From an uncultured Prevotella sp. (GTDB taxonomy: Bacteria; Bacteroidota; Bacteroidia; Bacteroidales; Bacteroidaceae): a stretch of 58,169 nt of DNA. Below are positions 39,799 through 48,810 of this stretch, in pieces (position 1 is the stretch's first letter; each line of letters opens with the position of its first letter). The notes below the pieces were generated by a model. The model was not told where the DNA came from. It saw only the letters and a program-made list of their open reading frames with translations, and did no database searches. Position numbers and translations under genes: made by a program. Location of the stretch: contig ONLG01000012.1 in assembly GCA_900318625.1 (NCBI GenBank), positions 1 to 58,169 of the forward strand, read 5' to 3'.

Positions 39799-40620
39799 TT
39801 AATCTTTTCCTCCCCTCACCAACCTCGCTATAGCCCTTGCCGCCTCAGTACGGCAGCGGGCAAAGCTGGGCCAGTCGTTGAAATCGATGATGCAGTAGCT
39901 GCCGTCGGGCCTCACTATGGCATCGCCGCCATAGACTGCCACACCCGTCAACCTTGCCGTCCGTTCGGCATCAGCCCTGAGCGAGCCGAGACTGAAGGCA
40001 TAGTGGATGGGCGTGCCATTGCGCGCTTCGTCGCCAAACTTGCTCATACCGTCGTCGCCTGGGTAGAACACCCGGAACATCCCCTCGTCCTCAGCTGCGC
40101 CAGAAGGCGCAAGCACACCGTAGAACTTCACGAGATCGCCCACCACGTGGGCCCTTACGGTCATGTCGCTGATACCTCGGCTGCGAAAGCGCTCCACCGC
40201 CCTCGCCAGCTGCTCTCGGTCGGTACAATAAACCACGTCGCCCGGCCCCTGCGCCGCCTCGTCACCGCGCTTCAGCCAGTAGCCGTCAGGACCCTCATGT
40301 GGTGGCAGCGGAATGCCCTCGCGCTCCATCAGCGCCTCCACACTGCTGCGACGACAGAGGGCCACACCCTCAGGCGAGTTAACAACCAGCGCGCCGTCGG
40401 CCTCGCATCGGGACAGGAACGCCAACGCGCGCTTGCCCCGGGCCATCGACAGCACCACGTCGGCTCCGCGCAGGTCATCTGCCAGAAGACTTTCCTCGTT
40501 CAAGAGACGCGCGCCCGTCAGCTCGGCCACTGCACGCAGTATGGCCTCGTCCTTAGCCACGCTGTTGGGCGAGAAGCGCACCGCGCGGCCCACAGCCACG
40601 ACGTTTACCCCCCCAGTCAT
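39799..40620 (-). CDS. ATP-grasp domain protein
   Basis: 273 residues from the ATG at 40620, overlapping the NTP-transferase gene by four bases. Features of an ATP-grasp enzyme are a central VNSPEGVALCRRSSVEALME, the ATP-binding Lys in GYWLKRGDEA, the strand MTVRAHVVGDLVKFYGVL and the metal-binding end AIVRPDGSYCIIDFNDWPSF (Asp and Asn). It resembles RimK/inositol-polyphosphate-kinase-like folds. It could ligate an amino acid to, or phosphorylate, a product of the inositol cluster; the reaction is unknown. The gene is notably G+C rich. A longer reading to 40827 runs into the upstream gene and is not supported. Confidence 0.75.
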   Translation of the reverse strand: MTGGVNVVAVGRAVRFSPNSVAKDEAILRAVAELTGARLLNEESLLADDLRGADVVLSMARGKRALAFLSRCEADGALVVNSPEGVALCRRSSVEALMEREGIPLPPHEGPDGYWLKRGDEAAQGPGDVVYCTDREQLARAVERFRSRGISDMTVRAHVVGDLVKFYGVLAPSGAAEDEGMFRVFYPGDDGMSKFGDEARNGTPIHYAFSLGSLRADAERTARLTGVAVYGGDAIVRPDGSYCIIDFNDWPSFARCRTEAARAIARLVRGGKD

Positions 40621-41339
40621 CTGAGCAGCTCCTCCGCCTTGGCTATGTCGGCTGCATGATCCACGTCGAGCACCTTGCCGAAGGCGTGGGCCCTCAGCCG
40701 CAGGCCCTCGGCAAGCAGCGCACGCTGAAAGTTGCGCATACGGCTCTCGCCACGCGCCACGCACCTCTCCAGCACGTCCAGAGCACATGGCATCAGCCCA
40801 TAGATACCAGCCGACACATAGCGGCACCCCTCCGGTCGGTCGTCGCAGAAAGCGGTGACAGCCATCGCCTCGTCGGTGGCCACATAGAGGGGGCGCTCGT
40901 CGTCAACGTATGAAGTAACGCCCATCAGACCGTCATAGCCTTCGGCCACGGCGCGCCGCAGAGCTGCCACATAAGCCGTAAACTCGTCGTCGCGGAACAC
41001 CGTGTCCACCGTAGTCACCACCACCGGCCCCTCGCCCTGACGCAGCCAGGGAGCCAGCGCGTGCAGGCTGTGCATAGAGCTGGGCGTGGAGCGCACCATG
41101 AAGCGCAACCGCGCAGCGCAGGCAGTACGGGCGCGCTGCTGCGCGTCCAAATAGGCTGCCACGTCGGGGCTGCTGCCCCTGCACACCACGGCCACCTCCT
41201 CGGCATCATTCTCGCCGAACACCCTCAGCAGGCGGCCAAGAAGAGGCTCGCCGCCCACCCTCACCAAAGGCTTGGGCTGGCTGATGCCTTCAGAAGCGAG
41301 GCGCGAGCCCTCGCCGGCGGCTATTATTGCATATCTCAT
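40617..41339 (-). CDS. MobA-like/sugar-phosphate NTP-transferase
   Basis: 240 residues. The nucleotidyltransferase signature AIIAAGEGSRLASEGISQPK followed by PLVRVGGEPLLGR is at the N-terminus. The metal Asp lies in VVTTVDTVFRDDEF, and DVDHAADIAKAEELL ends the fold. Such enzymes make NDP-alcohols or NDP-sugars. In an inositol cluster it may make CDP-inositol, like thermophile inositol-1-phosphate cytidylyltransferase, or activate another head group. Heading the leftward run, it has a TATCTTTG -7 box 56 bases upstream. Base composition is much richer in G+C than most of the window. Confidence 0.82.
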   Translation of the reverse strand: MRYAIIAAGEGSRLASEGISQPKPLVRVGGEPLLGRLLRVFGENDAEEVAVVCRGSSPDVAAYLDAQQRARTACAARLRFMVRSTPSSMHSLHALAPWLRQGEGPVVVTTVDTVFRDDEFTAYVAALRRAVAEGYDGLMGVTSYVDDERPLYVATDEAMAVTAFCDDRPEGCRYVSAGIYGLMPCALDVLERCVARGESRMRNFQRALLAEGLRLRAHAFGKVLDVDHAADIAKAEELLR

Positions 41340-41394
41340 CTCTCAGAAGTTGTCGGCCTGTTCTGCCGTGATTTGTTTTTCGTATTCTGATTTG

Positions 41395-41402
41395 CAAAGA
41401 TA
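41395..41402 (-). promoter_or_regulatory. Bacteroidetes -7 box (TATCTTTG) for the inositol gene run
   Basis: Exact match on the reverse strand. No other good match was seen within the run down to 34142. Confidence 0.65.
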
Positions 41403-41735
41403 GATAATGCAAACGAAACGAGAAAACTTTTCAGATAAATTTTGTTTCCTTCGCCGCTGCTGCCGCCCTGCGCAGCTGCAAAGTGAGGGCGGAGGGAGAG
41501 CCTGAAGCAGAATAAGGGGGCTCACTTTCTACTGAGCACGGTTTTGACTTATTTTCCGTATCAACGATGTATGTGTGTCACTGTGACATTATTACGCCCC
41601 GTTATTAACTGAGGTATTTTTATTTGCATACATTTCAAGAATGATTTGCGCTGCAAAATTATGTCTTTTTGCTGTAAAGAGAGAACAAGATTGAGAAAAA
41701 AGCAAAACCATTGCGCTACATTGTTGGCGTTTTAG

Positions 41736-41743
41736 TACCTTTG
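41736..41743 (+). promoter_or_regulatory. Bacteroidetes -7 box (TACCTTTG) for serine acetyltransferase
   Basis: Exact match 24 bases before the ATG at 41768. It lies within the longer frame from 41711 and excludes that start. Confidence 0.7.
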
Positions 41744-41767
41744 CAAGCAAAACAACAACAGAGAGTG

Positions 41768-42703
41768 ATGATGGAGAGTAAGGAGAGTGCTGGGCTCGGC
41801 GTGATAGGCAGAGCCGTGGAGGAACTGACGGCGAGCGGCGGCCTGGGTCTTTGCGCCCTGCACGGCGAGGAGGAGGGCGCGCGGCTACCTTCGGCCCAGG
41901 CTCTGGCCGAGATAGTGGAGCTGGCGCGAGCAGCGGTGTTTCCGGGGTTCTACGGTAGGTCGACGGTGAGGCCGTCGACGATGAGGTACCAGATGGGTGT
42001 GAGCGTGGAACGGCTCCACGGGCTGCTATGCGAGCAGGTGGCTGCGGGCCTGTGCTTCGGCGGCGGCGTGGCTCGCGAGAGGCGCGGCGAGGTGGCCGAG
42101 CAGGTGGCGGGGCAAGTGGTGGAGCGGCTGCCCGAGCTGCGGCGCGTGCTGGCTACTGACGTGGAGGCTGCCTACCGCGGCGACCCTGCTGCCACGGGAT
42201 GGGGCGAGATAATTGCGTGCTATCCGGCGATAAGAGCTCTGACGTGCTACCGGCTGGCCCACGAGCTCCACGTGCTGGGCGTGCCGCTGATACCGAGGAT
42301 GATGACCGAGATGGCTCACTCGGAAACGGGCATCGACATTCATCCAGCGGCAACCATCGGCCACCATTTCACCATAGACCACGGCACGGGCGTGGTGATA
42401 GGTGCGACGTGCGTGATAGGCAACAACGTGAAGCTCTATCAGGGCGTTACGCTGGGGGCCATCAGCTTCCCCTTAGACGAGGCGGGCAACCCGATAAAGG
42501 GCATTCCGCGCCACCCGATTGTGGAAGACGACGTGGTGATTTATGCCAATGCCACGGTGCTCGGACGGATTACGATAGGACGGGGATGCGTGGTGGGAGC
42601 CAACGTGTGGGTTACGAAGAGCATGAAGCCCGGTACCAAGAAGTATAACCGTGAGAGGGTGAACCCGATGGACATGGAGTTCAGCCACGGCATGGGGATA
42701 TGA
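41768..42703 (+). CDS. cysE: Serine O-acetyltransferase
   Basis: 311 residues from the ATG at 41768 (41771 also possible). A helical N-terminal domain (to about 165) precedes a left-handed beta-helix: GWGEIIACYPAIRALTCYRL, HSETGIDIHPAATIGHHFTI with the catalytic His region DHGTGVVIGATCVIGNNVKL, YQGVTLGA, then VVIYANATVLGRITIGRGCV. It acetylates serine with acetyl-CoA, the first step of cysteine synthesis. The length suits the EpsC-type enzymes rather than the 270-residue CysE. No cysK is adjacent. The first 500 bases are extremely G+C rich (47 of 60 bases at 42061-42120). Confidence 0.9.
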   Translation: MMESKESAGLGVIGRAVEELTASGGLGLCALHGEEEGARLPSAQALAEIVELARAAVFPGFYGRSTVRPSTMRYQMGVSVERLHGLLCEQVAAGLCFGGGVARERRGEVAEQVAGQVVERLPELRRVLATDVEAAYRGDPAATGWGEIIACYPAIRALTCYRLAHELHVLGVPLIPRMMTEMAHSETGIDIHPAATIGHHFTIDHGTGVVIGATCVIGNNVKLYQGVTLGAISFPLDEAGNPIKGIPRHPIVEDDVVIYANATVLGRITIGRGCVVGANVWVTKSMKPGTKKYNRERVNPMDMEFSHGMGI

Positions 42704-42720
42704 GGAGAATTTAAAAATTA

Positions 42721-42769
42721 AAAAATTGAAATGTTGAAACATTAAGTTATTTGACACTCACCAACCACC
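42721..42769 (-). repeat. AATGTTTCAACATT intergenic repeat (copy 2, inverted)
   Basis: The reverse strand carries GGTGAGTGTCAAATAAC and AATGTTTCAACATT (42730-42743), matching copy 1 at 39735-39795 in order but in opposite orientation. Confidence 0.7.
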
Positions 42770-42791
42770 ACTCACATAATAAAGAAGAACA

Positions 42792-44288
42792 ATGGATTTC
42801 GAGATGATAGCCAAGACCTTCATGGGTCTTGAAGACGTGCTGGCCGAGGAGCTGACGCAGCTCGGTGCCAACAACATCGTGAAGGGAAGACGCATGGTGG
42901 CCTTCACGGGCGACAAGGAGATGCTCTATCGCGCCAACTTCCACCTGCGCACAGCCATACGCATACTGAAACCGATAGCCCACTTCCGCGCGCGCTCGGC
43001 TGACGACGTGTATGAGGGGGTTAGGGCAATAGACTGGAGCCAGCTCATAGCCCGCGGCAAGACCTTTGCCGTGGACTCGGTGGTGTATTCCGAGGAGTTT
43101 CGCAACTCGCGCTTCGTGACCTACAAGGTCAAGGATGCCATCGTGGACCAGCTGCGCGAGTGCACGGGCGAAAGACCAAACATCTCGGTGAGCAATCCCG
43201 ACCTGAGGCTCAACATCCACATTGCCGAAGACCGCGCCACGCTGTCGCTCGACTCGTCGGGCGAGTCGCTGCACCGACGCGGATACCGTCAGGAGAGCGT
43301 GGAGGCTCCGCTGAACGAGGTGCTGGCAGCGGCGATAGTTCTGATGACGGGATGGAGGGGCGAGAGCGACTTCATAGACCCGATGTGCGGAAGCGGCACG
43401 CTGCCCATCGAGGCGGCGCTCATAGCGAGAAACATTGCCCCGGGCGTGTTCCGCAAGGAGTATGCATTCGAGAAATGGGCCGACTTCGACCGCGACCTGT
43501 TTGATGCCATCTACAACGACGACTCTGCCGAACGCCCCTTCGACCACCACATCTACGGCTACGACACGGACATGAAGGCCGTAAATACGGCGTCGTTCAA
43601 CGTCAGGGCTGCCGGGCTAAGCAAGGATATAACCATTGAGCAGCGCGACTTCAAGGACTTCACCAACCCCGGCAAGCCAAGCATCATCGTGACCAATCCG
43701 CCCTACGGCGAACGCATCACCACACCCAACCTGCTGGGCACCTACAGGATGATTGGCGAGAGGCTGAAGCACGAGTTTGCCGGCAACGAGGCATGGGTGC
43801 TGAGCTATCGCGAGGAGTGCTTCGACCAGATAGGGCTTAAGCCCTCGGTGAAGGTGCCCCTATACAACGGCTCGCTGGAGTGCGAGCTGAGAAAATATAC
43901 CCTGTTCGACGGCAAGATGCGCTCGTTCCGCGAAGAGGGCGGCATCGTGAAGACCGAACGGGAAAAGGAGGAGATGGCGCAGAAGCACCGCTTCAAGCGC
44001 AACAGGGAGTTCAAGCAGAGGCTGGCTGCCGAAAACGACAACGAGAACGGCGACATTCGCTCATTCCGCTTCAGCTCATTGGAGATGAACCATCTGGGGC
44101 AGCCCAAGAACAGGCCCACGGGCAAGAGGAGGATGCGAGGCGAAGAGGCCGACGACAGACACGACAGGGGCCGACGACGCAACGACAACAGGCAGCACGG
44201 CAAGCCCTTCAGACAGCAGCCCGACGACAGCCGACGACGCGGAAAGTCTGACACCGACAAGCGAAGGAGGATGTTCGGCGATGACTGA
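42792..44288 (+). CDS. THUMP-domain 23S rRNA guanine-N2 methyltransferase (RlmL-like)
   Basis: 498 residues. The ferredoxin-like/THUMP region (about 1-155; EDVLAEELTQLGANNIVKGR, FAVDSVVYSEEFRNSRFVTY) binds RNA. The methyltransferase domain has motif X/I DPMCGSGTLPIEAALIARNI and catalytic NPPYGER starting at N302. It resembles the N-terminal half of RlmL, which makes m2G2445. The last ~110 residues are Arg/Lys/Asp-rich and disordered (RKRRMRGEEADDRHDRGRRR), likely extra RNA contact. It overlaps the DPP IV gene by eight bases. Confidence 0.9.
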   Translation: MDFEMIAKTFMGLEDVLAEELTQLGANNIVKGRRMVAFTGDKEMLYRANFHLRTAIRILKPIAHFRARSADDVYEGVRAIDWSQLIARGKTFAVDSVVYSEEFRNSRFVTYKVKDAIVDQLRECTGERPNISVSNPDLRLNIHIAEDRATLSLDSSGESLHRRGYRQESVEAPLNEVLAAAIVLMTGWRGESDFIDPMCGSGTLPIEAALIARNIAPGVFRKEYAFEKWADFDRDLFDAIYNDDSAERPFDHHIYGYDTDMKAVNTASFNVRAAGLSKDITIEQRDFKDFTNPGKPSIIVTNPPYGERITTPNLLGTYRMIGERLKHEFAGNEAWVLSYREECFDQIGLKPSVKVPLYNGSLECELRKYTLFDGKMRSFREEGGIVKTEREKEEMAQKHRFKRNREFKQRLAAENDNENGDIRSFRFSSLEMNHLGQPKNRPTGKRRMRGEEADDRHDRGRRRNDNRQHGKPFRQQPDDSRRRGKSDTDKRRRMFGDD

Positions 44289-46479
44289 CCTCACCCTACT
44301 CTCACTCCGCAGAAGGCTCATAGCCCTATGCGCGGCTGCTATCACGGCTACTACGATGACAATGGCTCAAGAACAACAACTCAGAACGTTCACCCTGGAA
44401 GACCTGAACTTCGGCGGCAACAACTACCGAAACATGGTGCCACAGATGCGCTACACCGCATGGTGGGGCGACAGGCTGGTGAGCCTGGACGACGAGCAGT
44501 GCTCGCTGGTAGACGGCAATGGGCGCGAGACCACGCTCTTCACCCTCGAACAGATGCAGCTCGCCACCGGAGGCGACGACCACAGCCGCCTGAGACACCT
44601 CTACAACTGCGAGTTCCCATACAAAGACAAGCCCGTGGTGAGGCTGCTCACCGGCAAGGAGCTCATTCTGGCCGATTGGAAGAAAGGCAAGGTGGTATGT
44701 CGCTTCAACCGCGACGGGGCTCAGGCCGAAGCCCTGGCTCCGCAGTCGAAGGCTCTTGCCACTGTCAGAGACAGCCAGCTGTGGGTGGCCGTGGCTCAGG
44801 ACGACGGCGCTGAGCCTGTGGAAACGCAGCTGACGACTGACGGTTCGCGACATATAGTTTACGGACAGAGCGTACACCGCGACGAGTTCGGCATAGACAG
44901 GGGGCTCTTCTGGAGCCCCGACGGACGGAAGCTGGCCTTCTACCGCATGGACCAAAGCATGGTGGCCGACTATCCGCAGGTGGAGATAACCGACAGCATG
45001 GCACAGTGCAAGCCTGACAAATATCCCATGGCCGGACAGACATCACACAAGGTGACGGTGGGAGTCTACGACATCGACACCCGCAAGACCATATACCTGC
45101 AGGCAGGCGACCCCACAGACAGATATTTCACCAATGTGGCATGGAACCCGGAGAGTTCGCAGCTGTATATGTTCGAGCTAAACCGCGACCAGAACGACTG
45201 CCGGCTGACCTGCTACGATGCCGCCACCGGGCGGAAGCTGAGTGAGCTGTATCGCGAAACCGATGAGAGATACGTGGAGCCGCTGCACCCAATAGTGTTC
45301 CTGCCTTGGGACAAGACCAAGTTCGTAATGCAGAGCCAGCGCGACGGATACAACCACCTATACCTCTTCGACCGCAACGGAAAGCAGCTGCGACAGCTCA
45401 CGTCGGGGCAGTGGGTGGTGATGGAGCTGGTGGGCTTCTGCAAGAAGCTCCATTCGGCTATCATCGTCGCCAACAAGGCAAACCCCATTCAGGCTAACAT
45501 ATATCTGCTGAACATCGACAACGGCAAGCTTACTCCCCTCGACAACGGCGCGGGCTATCACCATGCCCTGCTCTCCGACGGTGGAAACCGTCTGCTTGAC
45601 ATATATTCTGCCCCCGACACTCCGCGAAACATCGACATCATCACGCTCGCCGACAAGCCATCCACGCAGAGGCTGCTCACTGCTCCCGACCCCTGGCAGG
45701 GCTACGAGATACCGCACTTCGAGAGCGGAACCATCACCGCCGCCGACGGCATCACGCCGCTCTACTACCGAATGGTGAAGCCGGCAAGCTTCGACCCGTC
45801 GAAGAAATATCCCACCGTGGTATATGTCTACGGCGGACCTCATGCCCACCTCGTGGATGCCAGATGGCACTGGGGCGCACGCTCATGGGAAACATACATG
45901 GCGCAAAAGGGATACATAGTTTTCGTGCTCGACAACCGAGGCAGCGAAAACCGAGGAAAAGCCTTTGAACAGACCACTTTCCGCCAGCTCGGACAGGTGG
46001 AGATGCAGGATCAGGTGAAGGGAGTGGAGTATCTATGGACTCTGCCCTACGTGGACAAGAAGCGGATGGGCATACACGGATGGAGCTTCGGAGGCTTTAT
46101 GACTATATCCATGATGACAAACTTTCCCGACCTGTTCAAGGTTGGAGTGGCCGGTGGCCCAGTGATTGACTGGAAATGGTATGAGGTGATGTATGGCGAA
46201 CGCTATATGGACACCCCACGGCAGAACCCCGAAGGCTATGCCAGGACCTCACTGCTTGACAAGGCTCGAAACCTGAAAGGCAAGCTACAGATCATCACCG
46301 GATACAACGACCCAACCGTGGTGCCCCAACACTGTCTCTCGTTTCTGGCAGCTTGCATTGAAGCCGGCACACAGCCCGACTTCTTCGTCTATCCCGGTGA
46401 GCCCCACAACATGAGAGGCCATCAGAGCGTTCACCTGCATGAGCGCATAACCCAATACTTCGACGATTATCTGAAATAA
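44281..46479 (+). CDS. Dipeptidyl-peptidase IV (S9B prolyl peptidase)
   Basis: 732 residues. The N-terminal signal region ([20 protein letters not shown] to MTMAQ) suggests export to the periplasm. It is followed by the DPP IV beta-propeller (about 45-470; [19 protein letters not shown]) and the alpha/beta-hydrolase domain. The catalytic triad is S602 in [10 protein letters not shown]677 in GYNDPT and H709 in GEPHNMRG. It removes X-Pro or X-Ala dipeptides from peptide N-termini, important for peptide-feeding Bacteroidales. A start internal to the rRNA methyltransferase gene couples the two. Confidence 0.93.
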   Translation: MTDLTLLSLRRRLIALCAAAITATTMTMAQEQQLRTFTLEDLNFGGNNYRNMVPQMRYTAWWGDRLVSLDDEQCSLVDGNGRETTLFTLEQMQLATGGDDHSRLRHLYNCEFPYKDKPVVRLLTGKELILADWKKGKVVCRFNRDGAQAEALAPQSKALATVRDSQLWVAVAQDDGAEPVETQLTTDGSRHIVYGQSVHRDEFGIDRGLFWSPDGRKLAFYRMDQSMVADYPQVEITDSMAQCKPDKYPMAGQTSHKVTVGVYDIDTRKTIYLQAGDPTDRYFTNVAWNPESSQLYMFELNRDQNDCRLTCYDAATGRKLSELYRETDERYVEPLHPIVFLPWDKTKFVMQSQRDGYNHLYLFDRNGKQLRQLTSGQWVVMELVGFCKKLHSAIIVANKANPIQANIYLLNIDNGKLTPLDNGAGYHHALLSDGGNRLLDIYSAPDTPRNIDIITLADKPSTQRLLTAPDPWQGYEIPHFESGTITAADGITPLYYRMVKPASFDPSKKYPTVVYVYGGPHAHLVDARWHWGARSWETYMAQKGYIVFVLDNRGSENRGKAFEQTTFRQLGQVEMQDQVKGVEYLWTLPYVDKKRMGIHGWSFGGFMTISMMTNFPDLFKVGVAGGPVIDWKWYEVMYGERYMDTPRQNPEGYARTSLLDKARNLKGKLQIITGYNDPTVVPQHCLSFLAACIEAGTQPDFFVYPGEPHNMRGHQSVHLHERITQYFDDYLK

Positions 46480-46510
46480 CACATCAACAAACAATACACC
46501 TTATTATATT

Positions 46511-47800
46511 ATGAACATACTACTCTTGGGCAGCGGCGGACGCGAACACGCCCTGGCATGGAAGATAGCTCAGAGCGAGCAAGTGGACAACCTCTACATA
46601 GCACCCGGCAATGCCGGAACGGCTGGCATGGCGATGGCCAATGGCTCGCTGAGCAGCAACGTGGCTATCAAGGCCGACGACTTCGAGGCTATAAAGGCTT
46701 TTGCCGTCGACAACAACATCGACATGGTGGTCGTAGGCCCCGAAGACCCTCTGGTGAAAGGCATCTACGACGAGATGCAATCTGACCCCAAGACGGCCCA
46801 CATACCAGTGATAGGCCCGTCGAAGGCCGGAGCTCAGATGGAAGGCTCCAAGGACTTTGCCAAGGCTTTCATGCAGCGGCACTCCATACCGACAGCTCGC
46901 TATCAGACCTTCGACGGCGAACATCTTGCCGAAGGCATTGCCTTCCTCGAGACATTGCAGCCGCCATACGTGCTCAAGGCCGACGGACTGTGCGCAGGAA
47001 AGGGTGTGCTCATACTGCCCACTCTCGACGAAGCCAAGCAAGAGCTGAAGGAGATGCTCGGCGGAATGTTTGGCAATGCCTCGGCAAGGGTGGTCATCGA
47101 GGAGTTTCTCAGCGGCATAGAGTGCTCGGTATTCGTGCTCACCGATGGCCAGAACTACAAGATACTGCCCGAAGCAAAGGACTACAAGCGCATCGGAGAG
47201 GGCGACACCGGACTGAACACCGGCGGCATGGGCAGCGTGTCGCCAGTGCCGTTCGCCACCAAAGAGTGGATGGACAAGGTGGAACAGCGCATCATCCGCC
47301 CCACCGTTGAAGGTCTGGCAGAGGAAGGCATCGACTATAAAGGCTTTATCTTCTTCGGCCTTATCAACGTCGGCGGCAATCCAATGGTCATCGAATACAA
47401 CTGCCGAATGGGCGACCCCGAAACAGAAAGCGTGATGCTAAGGCTGAAAAGCGACATCGTCGACCTGTTCAAGGGTGTGGCTGAGGGCAATCTGGCCGAG
47501 CGCAAAGTGGAGTTCGACGACCGTGCAGCAGTGTGCGTGATGCTCGTCAGCGGCGGCTATCCCGAGGCTTACAGGAAAGGCTACGCCATCGAAGGCATCG
47601 ACAAGGTAGAAGGCAGCATCGTTTTCCACAGCGGCACAGCCACTCTCGACGGCAAGACAGTGACCAACGGCGGACGAGTCATTGCCGTTTCGAGCTACGG
47701 CAAAGACAAAGACGAGGCGCTTGCCAAGAGCTTCAAGGAAGCACAGAAGATAACATTCACCGACAAATACTTCCGCAGCGACATCGGTTTCGACCTGTAA
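46511..47800 (+). CDS. purD: Phosphoribosylamine-glycine ligase
   Basis: 429 residues. It starts [19 protein letters not shown], the family N-terminus, and carries the ATP-grasp segments [38 protein letters not shown] and the signature [12 protein letters not shown] and [14 protein letters not shown]. It joins glycine to 5-phosphoribosylamine to form GAR, the second step of purine synthesis. No other pur genes are close. It lies 31 bases after the DPP IV gene and is followed by a strong hairpin. Confidence 0.97.
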   Translation: MNILLLGSGGREHALAWKIAQSEQVDNLYIAPGNAGTAGMAMANGSLSSNVAIKADDFEAIKAFAVDNNIDMVVVGPEDPLVKGIYDEMQSDPKTAHIPVIGPSKAGAQMEGSKDFAKAFMQRHSIPTARYQTFDGEHLAEGIAFLETLQPPYVLKADGLCAGKGVLILPTLDEAKQELKEMLGGMFGNASARVVIEEFLSGIECSVFVLTDGQNYKILPEAKDYKRIGEGDTGLNTGGMGSVSPVPFATKEWMDKVEQRIIRPTVEGLAEEGIDYKGFIFFGLINVGGNPMVIEYNCRMGDPETESVMLRLKSDIVDLFKGVAEGNLAERKVEFDDRAAVCVMLVSGGYPEAYRKGYAIEGIDKVEGSIVFHSGTATLDGKTVTNGGRVIAVSSYGKDKDEALAKSFKEAQKITFTDKYFRSDIGFDL

Positions 47801-47822
47801 CCACAGCTGAAACAGCCTGGGA

Positions 47823-47860
47823 GCTTCGGCGGGAGGCCCGTCGGCCTACCCCACCGAAGC
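47823..47860. repeat. Strong hairpin between purD and the membrane-protein gene
   Basis: GCTTCGG-C-GGG-AGGCC-CGTC-GGCCT-A-CCC-CA-CCGAAGC forms a near-continuous stem with a 4-base loop. No T-tract follows (CCATAAACGG), so it is not a clear intrinsic terminator; it may be a repeat element or an attenuator of read-through into the next gene, which starts at 47878. Confidence 0.6.
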
Positions 47861-47877
47861 CCATAAACGGATGAGGA

Positions 47878-48810
47878 ATGAACAAGAAGAGATTTCAGAA
47901 CATCGTTGCAGAGAGCCGTTTCTCGCTCACAATCACCGCCGTGGCGTGCGGTCTGGTATGGGCAGCGGCCTGCTTTCTCAACCATGCCCTGCTACCGTCG
48001 CTGGCAATGATGGTTGTTACCACCTATCTTATGGTGGAAATAAACAACTCCAACTCGCTCATACGCATCTACAGCCGTATGGTGTCGTGTGCGTTCCTCG
48101 CACTATCAACAATGACGATAGGCACCTTCACCTCATGGCAGACCACCCTTGTCATGCTATGTCTGGCGGTGTTCTATCGCATCACATTCAGCTGCTATCA
48201 GGACAAGGCAGCTGTGGGCAGGATATTCCACGCCTTTCTCGCCATAGGACTGGCCAGCTGCGTCTTCGCAAAGATGCTGTTTCTGTTGCCGGTGTTGTGG
48301 ATTATCGTGGCTGTCAACCTGCAAGCCATGACATTAAGGAACTTCTGCGCCTCGCTGCTCGGACTGGCTACGCCCTACTGGTTCCTCATAGCTTTCGCCG
48401 TAATGACCGACAACGTCGACGGCTTCGTGGCTCATTTCACGTCACTTGCCGACTTCGGAAAGCCGTTCGACATTACAGTCCTGAGCCTCAACAGCATCAT
48501 CAACATTGCTTTTGTCGCCGTGCTCAACATCATAGGAACGTTCCACTTCGTCCTAAACAAGCTCAACGACAAGATAAAGACACGCACCCTCTACAACATT
48601 TTCATCATTATGAGCCTTGCCACGGTGGTATTCATCGCTGTGCAACCGCAACACGCCGACCTGCTAACGAGCCTGCTGATCGTCAACACCTCACCACTCA
48701 TAGCACATTTCATTGCCCTCACCCGAGGCAGATGGACCAACCTGGCCACCATCGTCATAATGATTGCAACCCTTTCACTGACATTCTTCAATCTATGGAC
48801 AGCATTATAG
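47878..48810 (+). CDS. Polytopic membrane protein of unknown function
   Basis: 310 residues, with about nine TM helices, for example FSLTITAVACGLVWAAACFL, LFLLPVLWIIVAVNLQAM, SLLGLATPYWFLIAFAVMTD and IVIMIATLSLTFFNLW. The central signature NLQAMTLRNFCASLLGLATP resembles a Bacteroidales-conserved membrane family that I cannot name. No transporter motifs or charged pairs are visible. It overlaps the downstream YqaA gene by 16 bases, so a joint role is possible. Confidence 0.75.
   Translation: MNKKRFQNIVAESRFSLTITAVACGLVWAAACFLNHALLPSLAMMVVTTYLMVEINNSNSLIRIYSRMVSCAFLALSTMTIGTFTSWQTTLVMLCLAVFYRITFSCYQDKAAVGRIFHAFLAIGLASCVFAKMLFLLPVLWIIVAVNLQAMTLRNFCASLLGLATPYWFLIAFAVMTDNVDGFVAHFTSLADFGKPFDITVLSLNSIINIAFVAVLNIIGTFHFVLNKLNDKIKTRTLYNIFIIMSLATVVFIAVQPQHADLLTSLLIVNTSPLIAHFIALTRGRWTNLATIVIMIATLSLTFFNLWTAL

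Larger units (their letters stand above)
41340..41767. other. Divergent intergenic region with two promoters
   Basis: 428 bases between the inositol run and the serine acetyltransferase gene. It contains a -7 box in each direction (41395-41402 and 41736-41743) and a short palindrome, TGTCAC-T-GTGACA, at 41576-41588 that could be an operator. No gene is evident. Confidence 0.6.

Noticed and set aside
39735-42769. Transposon or insertion sequence bounded by inverted repeats
   Set aside because: No transposase and no target-site duplication seen; kept only as a repeat-bracketed block.
47823-47860. Intrinsic terminator after purD
   Set aside because: Strong stem but no T-tract on the plus strand, and the next gene starts 17 bases later; recorded as a hairpin only.
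47871-48794. Long N-terminal extension of the YqaA-like protein
   Set aside because: It runs through the membrane-protein gene in another frame; the YqaA homology begins at the ATG 48795.
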